A stretch of 64,000 bases of DNA from a virus: positions 19,123 through 83,122 of the IMG/VR virus record IMGVR_UViG_3300032116_022062; one strand, 5' to 3'. Made by a program: the position numbers and the translations under genes. How positions within the stretch are numbered: position 1 is the stretch's first letter; each line of letters starts with the position of its first letter. Of this stretch, positions 58,124-64,000 are shown in pieces. Below the pieces are notes generated by a model that saw nothing but the letters and a program-made list of their open reading frames with translations, was not told the DNA's origin and searched no databases.

Positions 58124-58489
58124 TTAGATTGAGTGAAGACCTTGTCCATCGTTACTTCCTTCAATTGATATTAATTTAATCTGATTTTCGTTATCACCTT
58201 TCTTTTTATAGATTTCATTAAATCCTTTGGCTATTCCTCTTTTAAATACTTCGGTGAAGTAAGCAAATGCGTTAACTGATTTGTCTTCATTAAAATTGTA
58301 CCAGTTTTGGAACATATCTAAAAGTCCAGATTGATAACAGTCTAATTTGTCATCATTTGACCAGTATCTCATTTTTTTTATTGTTTTTTTGGCTAGGAGT
58401 TCTAACATTTTTTCGGCGTTTCTGGTAAGTTTGCCTTGTGCTTTTGATACGATAATTTCTACGTATAGATCTTTATTATTTAAATACAT
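58124..58489 (-). CDS. 55: Late-transcription sigma factor, T4 gp55-like
   Basis: 121 residues. The gp55 pattern is visible: YLNNKDLYVEIIVSKAQGKL at the start (T4: YVNNKELLQAIIDWK), a middle helix set, LDMFQNWYNFNEDKSVNAFAYFTEVFKR (spread over 78-105; T4: [21 protein letters not shown]) and KGFNEIYKKKG. T4 gp55 directs RNA polymerase to TATAAATA late promoters. The recurrent TTAATATATA here could be its site. It is shorter than T4 gp55 (185 residues), so the C-terminal clamp-binding part appears reduced or missing. Confidence 0.7.
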   Translation of the reverse strand: MYLNNKDLYVEIIVSKAQGKLTRNAEKMLELLAKKTIKKMRYWSNDDKLDCYQSGLLDMFQNWYNFNEDKSVNAFAYFTEVFKRGIAKGFNEIYKKKGDNENQIKLISIEGSNDGQGLHSI

Positions 58490-58510
58490 TCATTAAGCTT
58501 TATTTTTAAG

Positions 58511-58533
58511 AAATAATCTGATTATTTCTTTGA
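58511..58533 (-). promoter_or_regulatory. Leader hairpin of the gp55-like gene
   Basis: An almost perfect inverted repeat AAGAAATAA / TTATTTCTT (5-base loop) in the approximately 60-base leader between promoter and ATG, flanked by AAGCTTT copies. It may be a regulatory hairpin. Confidence 0.4.
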
Positions 58534-58550
58534 AGCTTTTTACTTCATGT

Positions 58551-58560
58551 TATATATTAA
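58551..58560 (-). promoter_or_regulatory. Late-type promoter element of the gp55-like gene
   Basis: An exact minus-strand TTAATATATA, 61 bases before the ATG at 58489. Just downstream is a two-codon frame (ATG AAG TAA) in the leader. Confidence 0.55.
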
Positions 58561-58583
58561 TTTATTTAAAAAGTTTATAAAAC

Positions 58584-58613
58584 AAAAAAATCCTCAAATT
58601 TCTTTGAGGATTT
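58584..58613 (-). terminator. Rho-independent terminator, minus strand
   Basis: AAATCCTCAAA / TTTGAGGATTT with a 4-base loop and a T run in the minus direction. It ends the gene at 58635-59918 just before the gp55 promoter. Confidence 0.88.
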
Positions 58614-58634
58614 AATTTTTATATTTTAAAAAAA

Positions 58635-59918
58635 TTAAAGTTTAATTCTTTCTTTATATTGAAGTTCTTTAACACCACCAAGTTCAGCTTTAAGAACTAC
58701 TTCTCTTTTTTCTAAGTTTTTAAGAGCGGTAGTTAAAACTTCTGATTCGCCTATCATTTGAATTGATCCTCTGACTTTTTCAATGTTGAATTGAACATCT
58801 TCTAGCTTTAAACTGATTTCTCTTTCTTTATCTTCAAGTTTTCTTTTAACAACAGTTTCTTTAGATAATTTATTTTCATAAAAGTAAGTTAAATCATAGT
58901 TTAACTCATTTCTTACTTCATTTACTAATTCTAAAGCCGATTCGTATTTAAAGAAAGAATTTCCATATCTTTCATCACATCTGTAAAGATAAGTGTTGTT
59001 TTTGTAGTTAAATGCGTAGCACTCTAAGTGAGGATTTATGAGGTTTTCAATTTTCTTAACTACGTCTAATTCTACAAATTTGTCTAAATTTTCAGATACT
59101 TCTAATAAAATTGGATAGAAGTTCTTATTTACGATTGGAACAATCGGAGAATTAAATAAAGACTCAAGTGTAGTGTCTGAGTTTAATTCGTCGTCATTTA
59201 TGTAGATTCCTCCTTTTTTAGAAACGGAAAGACCTAATGTAAGATATTCAGAAATTCTGAAATTAATTCTATCCTCATTAACTGTAGCATATTTCATAGC
59301 AGTTTCTAAAGTTCTTAGAGTTCTAAGTTCTCCTTCTTCTTTAATATTTGATTCAAGTAAAGTTTTTTCGATTGTGTTTTCTGTTAAAATAAACCAAGAA
59401 TCTTTGATAAGTGCGATGTGACCATTTTCTACTTGTTCTACAATTGAATAAACTGATTCCCCTTTACCCCCACTTAACAAGTTGCTTCTCTTCTCAGGAG
59501 AAGTAGTTAAATTGTGAACAAATAATTTAACTTCAGGTACCCAATCATAAACAGCTAATTCATTAAGAATTTTAGACATTCTATCTTGATCTGATTCAAG
59601 ATTAATAGTTTGTAATAAAACATTAATTGGTTGTCTATAAAGCTCTCCTTGATTTTTTGAATTTAAAACATTATATAAATTCTTTAATTCATATAACAAT
59701 TCATAATTAGCCATGTCATCGTTTAGGCCCTCTAAAAGAGACTTAACACTCTTATCATAAGTATAAGCTTTTAATCTCTCATTTAATGATTTGATTATTG
59801 TTTTTTCTGAGTGCTCTATGCAAGCATTCATATGTCCTTCTACTATAACAGAAATCTCTTCTTGATCAAGGGAAAGATTCTTTTTGAAGTTAAACAACTC
59901 GAGTTTAAGATTCTTCAT
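58635..59918 (-). CDS. Unknown 427-residue protein with C-terminal coiled coil
   Basis: 427 residues. The N-terminal half is helical (KLELFNFKKNLSLDQEEISV, HSEKTIIKSLNERLKAYTYD). The centre has NLLSGGKGESVYSIVEQVEN and FILTENTIEKTLLESNIKEE. The C-terminal 100 residues form a coiled coil (KRKLEDKEREISLKLEDVQF ... LKNLEKREVVLKAELGGVKE). The size, the long leader and the location between gp55 and gp15 suggest a virion or scaffold-associated protein, but I do not recognise it. It has its own promoter (29 bases upstream) and terminator. Confidence 0.65.
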   Translation of the reverse strand: MKNLKLELFNFKKNLSLDQEEISVIVEGHMNACIEHSEKTIIKSLNERLKAYTYDKSVKSLLEGLNDDMANYELLYELKNLYNVLNSKNQGELYRQPINVLLQTINLESDQDRMSKILNELAVYDWVPEVKLFVHNLTTSPEKRSNLLSGGKGESVYSIVEQVENGHIALIKDSWFILTENTIEKTLLESNIKEEGELRTLRTLETAMKYATVNEDRINFRISEYLTLGLSVSKKGGIYINDDELNSDTTLESLFNSPIVPIVNKNFYPILLEVSENLDKFVELDVVKKIENLINPHLECYAFNYKNNTYLYRCDERYGNSFFKYESALELVNEVRNELNYDLTYFYENKLSKETVVKRKLEDKEREISLKLEDVQFNIEKVRGSIQMIGESEVLTTALKNLEKREVVLKAELGGVKELQYKERIKL

Positions 59919-59947
59919 ATTTTAAAATATTATTTTTTCTTTATTAC

Positions 59948-59957
59948 TATATATTAA
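59948..59957 (-). promoter_or_regulatory. Late-type promoter element TTAATATATA
   Basis: An exact minus-strand match, 29 bases before the ATG at 59918. Confidence 0.6.
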
Positions 59958-59990
59958 CACAAAAAAGTCACTTTTTGTCATTTTATAATT

Positions 59991-61172
59991 TTACAAAGGA
60001 TTAGGATTTGTTGGTGGATTTGATGCTCCATCATTAGCATTTGTTGGTGGTCCTGAGTTTGGATTAGGACTTTGAGCAGCAGACCTCTGTCTCGCTTTTA
60101 GTATATTGTTAAACCATTTTGTTCTTTTTGGTGAAACCATAAAGTAGTCAGGGTCATTTGTAAGAGTTCCGTTAGGACCAATTACTTGTGATAAGTTAGA
60201 TCCAAATGGATTACTTAATTCATTGAATCCACCAGTTTGTCCAAAGAATCCAGTATTTCCATCTTGACCCGGAACTCCTGTTACTCCTGTTTCAGTACCT
60301 CCGATGGTTGAAAATGGAGGTGTTAAAAATGGAGGACCAATATATGGTGGTCTTGGCCATCCTGGAAATCCACTTGCCTCATTTGTTGTGTTTGTTACGG
60401 AAGTAAATGTAGGATTTCTGCTGCTTGATCCTGTAAAACCAGGACCTGCAAAGTACTCAGAAACACCTCCTGTTATTGTGTAATTGTTAAGATCTGTCAT
60501 TGATCCTCCATAATATTTAGGATATCCTTCAATATTTACTCTATCTCTTCTAAATGCTGGATAATAAGTTTCTACCGTAAAAGACACTTTTAATGTGATG
60601 TTGTTATCACTGGTGAGGTTTTTTTCTCTAGATAATTCAATTTGATTAGAATCTGGCATTAATATCACCGCGTCAATATTCATAAAGTTGTATTCAAAAT
60701 ACATAAATTTATAAATCCAAAGTGTGTCCATAATAGCTTGACTACACTTAAATGTGTCTATTTCATTTGAGAGAAGAATAGTTAAGTCATAATTTACAGT
60801 AATCGGAATTGCTCTCACTTTTGCTAAAACTTTTCTAATTTCTATTTCATTTTCAACAACCATTCTAAGCCAAACATTTGGATTGGCAAATTCATCTGAC
60901 TTAATATTAAATCCTGTTAGTGTAAGATGTCCTCTTGGTATGATATCGGTATTTAGTTCAACAAATCTGTTTTCTGATACTATATCATCTTGAAAAGAAT
61001 CAAGTAAAAATCTTTCATCGCCACTCAGTGAGTAGTAAAATGGTACGCTAACCGGAATATCCCCTGATGAGAATCTATTAATCCAATTGACTTGGCCTTC
61101 TAGTGTGTCTAAGACACAAACCGTTAAGTCTCTAAAAAATACATCTTCAAAATTAAATTTTTCTCCAATCAT
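59991..61172 (-). CDS. 15: Tail sheath stabiliser/completion protein, gp15-like
   Basis: 393 residues from the ATG at 61172, 6 bases after TTTATATATA; the longer start at 61205 has no signal. The first 230 residues follow T4 gp15: FFRDLTVCVLDTLEGQVNWI, DIPVSVPFYYSLSGDERFLL, TDIIPRGHLTLTGFNIKSDE, IPITVNYDLTILLSNEIDTF and VSFTVETYYPAF. gp15 caps the sheath and joins the tail to the head. About 160 C-terminal residues of Gly/Pro/Asn-rich sequence (FPGWPRPPYIGPPFLTPPFS) are extra and probably disordered. Confidence 0.65.
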   Translation of the reverse strand: MIGEKFNFEDVFFRDLTVCVLDTLEGQVNWINRFSSGDIPVSVPFYYSLSGDERFLLDSFQDDIVSENRFVELNTDIIPRGHLTLTGFNIKSDEFANPNVWLRMVVENEIEIRKVLAKVRAIPITVNYDLTILLSNEIDTFKCSQAIMDTLWIYKFMYFEYNFMNIDAVILMPDSNQIELSREKNLTSDNNITLKVSFTVETYYPAFRRDRVNIEGYPKYYGGSMTDLNNYTITGGVSEYFAGPGFTGSSSRNPTFTSVTNTTNEASGFPGWPRPPYIGPPFLTPPFSTIGGTETGVTGVPGQDGNTGFFGQTGGFNELSNPFGSNLSQVIGPNGTLTNDPDYFMVSPKRTKWFNNILKARQRSAAQSPNPNSGPPTNANDGASNPPTNPNPL

Positions 61173-61178
61173 ATTCGT

Positions 61179-61188
61179 TATATATAAA
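61179..61188 (-). promoter_or_regulatory. Late-type promoter element, short spacing
   Basis: Minus-strand TTTATATATA, 6 bases before the ATG at 61172; it decides that start. Confidence 0.5.
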
Positions 61189-61244
61189 AAACTTAGTCCC
61201 TGCATTTATCTATAACTTTCACATAGTAAAATCATATAAAATTT

Positions 61245-62216
61245 ATGAGTTCAGTTAATCAATTATTGTTATGGGAAAAATGGCGTCCTAAAAAATTAGA
61301 AGATATTATATTACTTCCAAGAATAAAAAAACAATTCGAAAATGGAATAAATGGTAATTACATTTTTTACGGACACTTTGGTACCGGAAAGACTAGCTTA
61401 GCTAGAATATTAATTGGTAAATACACAAAAGATAAACCTTTTCTTGAACTAAACTCCTCACTTTTTACATCAATTGATGTTTTGAGAAATCAAATTGAAG
61501 ACTTCTGTAAATTTACTCCATTAATGTTATCTGATTCTGATTCTGATATCAAATATATATTTTTAGATGAGTTTGAAAGAGTATCATCTCAATTTCAAGA
61601 TGCATTTAAAGCATTTATTGAGAAGTATAATAAGAATGTAAGGTTTATAATAACAACTAATCATATAAACAAAATTTCGGATGGGATAAAATCTAGAATA
61701 CCTCAAATATGCTTTGATTGTCAAAATATGGAAGAAGAAAAGTTTTTAAAGCAGGAAATATTTAAAAGATTAACAACAACAATTCTACCAACAGAGCAAA
61801 AAGAAATCAAAAAAGAAGAGTTGGTTTCGATAATTCAAAAGAAATTTCCAGACTTTAGAAGTATAATTGTGGAAGTTCAAAGTTTCTTAGAATCCGGTGT
61901 CACAAATACCTCATCGATAAACGTTTCAAATAAAATAAAATTAGATTTATATAATATTATCTATGATAAATCTTTAGATTATGAGAAAATTTATCATTTT
62001 CTAATGAATACATTTACAGCTGATAGAATTGACACAATGATAAAACTTCTAGGAAAACCTTTTATTGATTGGTCTATATCTGAGGGAAAAAGTATAGAAA
62101 AATTATTTGAATGTAATTATATTATCGCTGACTATGGTTCTAAATTAGAAACCAATACCGACCCAATAATACTAGCGATGACTATTATTGGAAAAATAAG
62201 AGATATATTGAATTGA
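61245..62216 (+). CDS. 44: Clamp loader ATPase, T4 gp44-like
   Basis: 323 residues. AAA+ features: N-terminal LLWEKWRPKKLEDIILLP, Walker A FYGHFGTGKTS (about 41-51), Walker B IFLDEFERVS (about 107-116), sensor I FIITTNHINKI and a SRC-like IKSRIPQICFDC. The C-terminal helical collar region follows. It would load the gp45-like clamp with gp62, which is not seen in this window. The Walker B is DEFE rather than the usual DEAD-like DEAD/DEAE of many loaders. Confidence 0.9.
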   Translation: MSSVNQLLLWEKWRPKKLEDIILLPRIKKQFENGINGNYIFYGHFGTGKTSLARILIGKYTKDKPFLELNSSLFTSIDVLRNQIEDFCKFTPLMLSDSDSDIKYIFLDEFERVSSQFQDAFKAFIEKYNKNVRFIITTNHINKISDGIKSRIPQICFDCQNMEEEKFLKQEIFKRLTTTILPTEQKEIKKEELVSIIQKKFPDFRSIIVEVQSFLESGVTNTSSINVSNKIKLDLYNIIYDKSLDYEKIYHFLMNTFTADRIDTMIKLLGKPFIDWSISEGKSIEKLFECNYIIADYGSKLETNTDPIILAMTIIGKIRDILN

Positions 62217-62227
62217 GATTCTAATTT

Positions 62228-62237
62228 TTAATATATA
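62228..62237 (+). promoter_or_regulatory. Late-type promoter element TTAATATATA, short spacing
   Basis: An exact match, 5 bases before the ATG at 62243. Confidence 0.65.
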
Positions 62238-62242
62238 ATTTT

Positions 62243-62620
62243 ATGAGTAATTTTAATTTTGTAGATTTTTATATAGGGTACCCTGGTCATCCCAGATTTA
62301 AAACTCCGGATATTATTGAGGATGATGTTGTAAGAGTTATAATACAAAAATATGAAATGATTTTATTCACTAATAAAGGTGATTTTTTTGGTGATCCTAA
62401 TTTCGGAGGAGATTTATATCAACTATTACATGAGACAAGATTATCAGCTGAAAGTATAGAAAATGAAATTAAATCACAAATAAATGAATATATTCCTGAA
62501 TTAAAAGAAATTGAATATTCTTTATTAGTTGAATTTTTTGAAGATCCAGAGAGATTTCAAGAATATATGGAAATAAACTTTGAGGTAGCGGGTTATGAAG
62601 TTTATGCTTCTGTTTCTTAA
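62243..62620 (+). CDS. 25: Baseplate wedge protein, gp25-like
   Basis: 125 residues. The gp25/GPW pattern is present: a front segment, VVRVIIQKYEMILFTNKGDF, then the NFGGDLYQLLHETRLS block (T4-family: rPxFGsxLxxLLFE) and ESIENEIKSQINEYIPELKE. The end is beta (MEINFEVAGYEVYASVS). gp25 is a core part of the contractile-tail baseplate and sheath initiation complex. Its stop shares TTAA with the SET gene. Confidence 0.82.
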   Translation: MSNFNFVDFYIGYPGHPRFKTPDIIEDDVVRVIIQKYEMILFTNKGDFFGDPNFGGDLYQLLHETRLSAESIENEIKSQINEYIPELKEIEYSLLVEFFEDPERFQEYMEINFEVAGYEVYASVS

Positions 62621-63069
62621 TTAACTCGATATTTATTTATTTTCCAGTAACTTTTTCCGTATCCAACAAATATTTCTTCACCTGATTTGATATCTCTATC
62701 TGATAATAAAACAACATTGTTATCATCGTCCATTGTTATAATTGAGTTATTTTCAAAATTTGAAGGAATTCCTTCAGCATCATTTGCAAATTTAGCAAAA
62801 CAATCTGTTCTTTTACAGTCTAAAGTTTCTCCTGATGGTAAATTCATAAAGTAATCATCATCTCCTAGATAGGCTCTTCTTTTTGCTTCTTCATCTGATA
62901 TTACTTCCCCTTTAAATTTAGAAATGATTTCACCACATTCTATATCTATAGAGGTAAAAAGACCATTACCTGCATTTTTAATTTGTGAGGGTTGGATGTA
63001 AAGATACTCTTCTTCTGGTAATTCTATTTCTTCATATTCGAAGTTTTCAAAAAATTTTAAATATTTCAT
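62617..63069 (-). CDS. SET-domain protein with capsid-targeting-like N-terminus
   Basis: 150 residues. MKYLKFFENFEYEEIE is the shared peptide. The SET fold follows: IKNAGNGLFTSIDIECGEII (G-x-G and strand), FKGEVISDEEA, DCFAKFANDAEG (counterpart of the RFINHSC block, with Asn kept but His replaced) and IKSGEEIFVGYGKSYW (GEEL-x-x-x-Y, with the catalytic Tyr). It would methylate Lys in a protein, or have lost activity. SET genes are rare in phages. A target in host or virion is unknown. Confidence 0.82.
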   Translation of the reverse strand: MKYLKFFENFEYEEIELPEEEYLYIQPSQIKNAGNGLFTSIDIECGEIISKFKGEVISDEEAKRRAYLGDDDYFMNLPSGETLDCKRTDCFAKFANDAEGIPSNFENNSIITMDDDNNVVLLSDRDIKSGEEIFVGYGKSYWKINKYRVN

Positions 63070-63076
63070 TTGTTTT

Positions 63077-63691
63077 CTACTTTATTGGACAACTTGTAGC
63101 GGTCCAGATGTATTTATAATCTCTTTTTATTTTGACACCTAAACTTTCAGCTGTTGTTACTACATCCTCTAGACACTCGCCGTCAGCTCCACCAACAATA
63201 GTAACTTCTCTTCCCTTTAAGTCTATTAAAAGATCATATAGTTTTTTAGGACAGTGAAACCAAACATGATTGTTGTTTATAAATGTGATTATAGTTCCCT
63301 CCTTTGTCTCAAAGATATCTCCTTTTTTTAATGTTTTTTCCTCTTCTTTTTTACTAATTTTATCATAAACTTCTTTATCTAGTATTTTCTTGTAAAAATC
63401 GGCATCAACGTCGTAATTATATCTTTTTTCAATTAATTCTTTTTGATTTGGAAAGTGATAAATGTCTTTATGGATAGGAATTTCAGGAGTCTCATCATAT
63501 AGATAATCTTTATCCACATTTTTACCATCCGGATGATTATCCCAAATCTGATAAACATTATTAAAATTTTTACAGTATTTTTTAAGTTCGTTTAGATACA
63601 TTTCGGAAAAATACTTTCTAAATGATTTCTGAACATCCACTATGATTAAAGTATCTTCATTGTAGCTTTCAAATGTTTTAATAAACTTCAT
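63077..63691 (-). CDS. Isochorismatase-like hydrolase with capsid-targeting-like N-terminus
   Basis: 204 residues. MKFIKTFESYNEDT is the shared peptide, with Y-N-E before Asp. The cysteine-hydrolase fold is visible in TLIIVDVQKSF (catalytic Asp), the middle IWDNHPDG and GREVTIVGGADGECLEDVVT, with the Cys in the family position and TAESLGVKIKRDYKYI after it. Relatives hydrolyse nicotinamide, isochorismate or N-carbamoyl compounds. NAD-related action would fit a counter-defence role but is speculation. The TTAATATATA is 4 bases from the ATG. Confidence 0.75.
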   Translation of the reverse strand: MKFIKTFESYNEDTLIIVDVQKSFRKYFSEMYLNELKKYCKNFNNVYQIWDNHPDGKNVDKDYLYDETPEIPIHKDIYHFPNQKELIEKRYNYDVDADFYKKILDKEVYDKISKKEEEKTLKKGDIFETKEGTIITFINNNHVWFHCPKKLYDLLIDLKGREVTIVGGADGECLEDVVTTAESLGVKIKRDYKYIWTATSCPIK

Positions 63692-63695
63692 AAAC

Positions 63696-63705
63696 TATAT
63701 ATTAA
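63696..63705 (-). promoter_or_regulatory. Late-type promoter element TTAATATATA, short spacing
   Basis: An exact minus-strand match, 4 bases before the ATG at 63691. It follows directly on the T tract of the upstream terminator. Confidence 0.65.
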
Positions 63706-63734
63706 ATAAAAAACCCATCATTTCTGATGGGTTT
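63706..63734 (-). terminator. Rho-independent terminator, minus strand
   Basis: AAACCCATCA / TGATGGGTTT with a 4-base loop; the T run lies in the minus direction. It ends the gene cut by the window end. Confidence 0.85.
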
Positions 63735-63754
63735 CTTTAATATTTTATTTTAGA

Positions 63755-64000
63755 TTAAGCTGGTAATTCCTCTTCTCCCTCTTCTTCCTCTTCTTGAGCT
63801 TGTCCTTGAGCTTGTCCTTGAGCTTGTCCTTGAGCTTGTCCTTGACCCTGACCTTGTCCTTGACCCTGAGCTTGTCCTTGAGCTTGTCCTTGAGCTTGTG
63901 GTTCTTCAAATTCTCCTTCTTGAGCTTGTCCTTGACCCTGAGCTTGTCCTTGACCTTGAGCTTGTCCTTGACCTTGAGCTTGTCCTTGAGCTTGTCCTTG
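63755..64000 (-). CDS. C-terminal end of a Gln/Gly/Ala-repeat protein, cut by window edge
   Basis: 82 codons of the 3' end. They encode runs of QGQA and QGQG, one interruption (EGEFEEPQ) and an acidic end (EEEEEGEEELPA). The fold cannot be known from this part. Low-complexity Gln/Gly tails of this kind are probably flexible linkers; the portal in this window also ends in a low-complexity tail. Confidence 0.75.
   Translation of the reverse strand, partial: QGQAQGQAQGQGQAQGQGQAQGQGQAQEGEFEEPQAQGQAQGQAQGQGQGQGQGQAQGQAQGQAQGQAQEEEEEGEEELPA
63775..64000 (-). repeat. Tandem 12-bp repeats encoding QGQA
   Basis: In-frame 12-base units CAAGGACAAGCT with a CAGGGT variant, at least 15 copies, continuing past the window end. 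Confidence 0.85.

Overview
The window is part of the genome of a large, AT-rich, T4-like myovirus. Visible T4-type core genes are UvsW, a gp61-type primase, the gp43 polymerase (C-terminal part only), a gp45-like clamp, a UvsY-like protein, the gp20 portal, a gp21-type prohead protease, the gp23 capsid protein, gp4, gp55, gp15, gp44 and gp25. The host is probably a member of the Bacteroidota. This is inferred from the low GC, the lack of Shine-Dalgarno sequences, a tmRNA tag opening (Gly-Lys-Thr-Asn) resembling Bacteroidota tags, a small Bacteroidota-style lipoprotein, and a short motif resembling the C-terminus of Bacteroidota rhomboid proteins. It is not proven.

Layout. 1-20 kb: replication and recombination genes (uvsW, primase, polymerase fragment, clamp, UvsY-like) mixed with ClpP, initiation factor IF-3, a YkuD-like lysin candidate, a polyphosphate kinase (PPK2) and many small unknowns. 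21-35 kb: a plus-strand virion-fibre block with three long fibres (two with collagen-like Gly-X-Y repeats) and three tandem paralogous small proteins. 34.8-38.8 kb: a minus-strand glycosylation cassette facing the fibres. 38.8-50 kb: nucleotidyltransferase, portal, RNase R, prohead protease fused to a scaffold-like region, major capsid protein. 50-53 kb: an NFACT-R domain protein, a metallopeptidase and a tmRNA. 53-58 kb: NADAR protein, adenine methyltransferase, gp4, glutamine synthetase. 58-64 kb: late sigma factor, sheath-completion protein, clamp loader, baseplate gp25, a SET protein and an isochorismatase-like protein.

Three themes stand out. First, about 17 unrelated proteins share an N-terminal peptide of about 12 residues (Met-Lys, hydrophobics, Phe-Glu-x-Phe, then a [L/I/F]-x-Glu site). 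It resembles the T4 capsid-targeting sequence cut by the gp21 protease, so many of these proteins, enzymes included, may be packaged in the head and injected. Second, the phage carries an unusual set of translation-surveillance parts: tmRNA, RNase R, ClpP, IF-3 and a stand-alone NFACT-R domain. Third, a TTAATATATA-type element precedes most transcription units at either 4-8 or 18-39 bases from the start codon. It looks like a T4-type late promoter read with the gp55-like factor, and many mRNAs would be leaderless or nearly so.

No gene-free stretch longer than 300 bases was found apart from the one occupied by the tmRNA.
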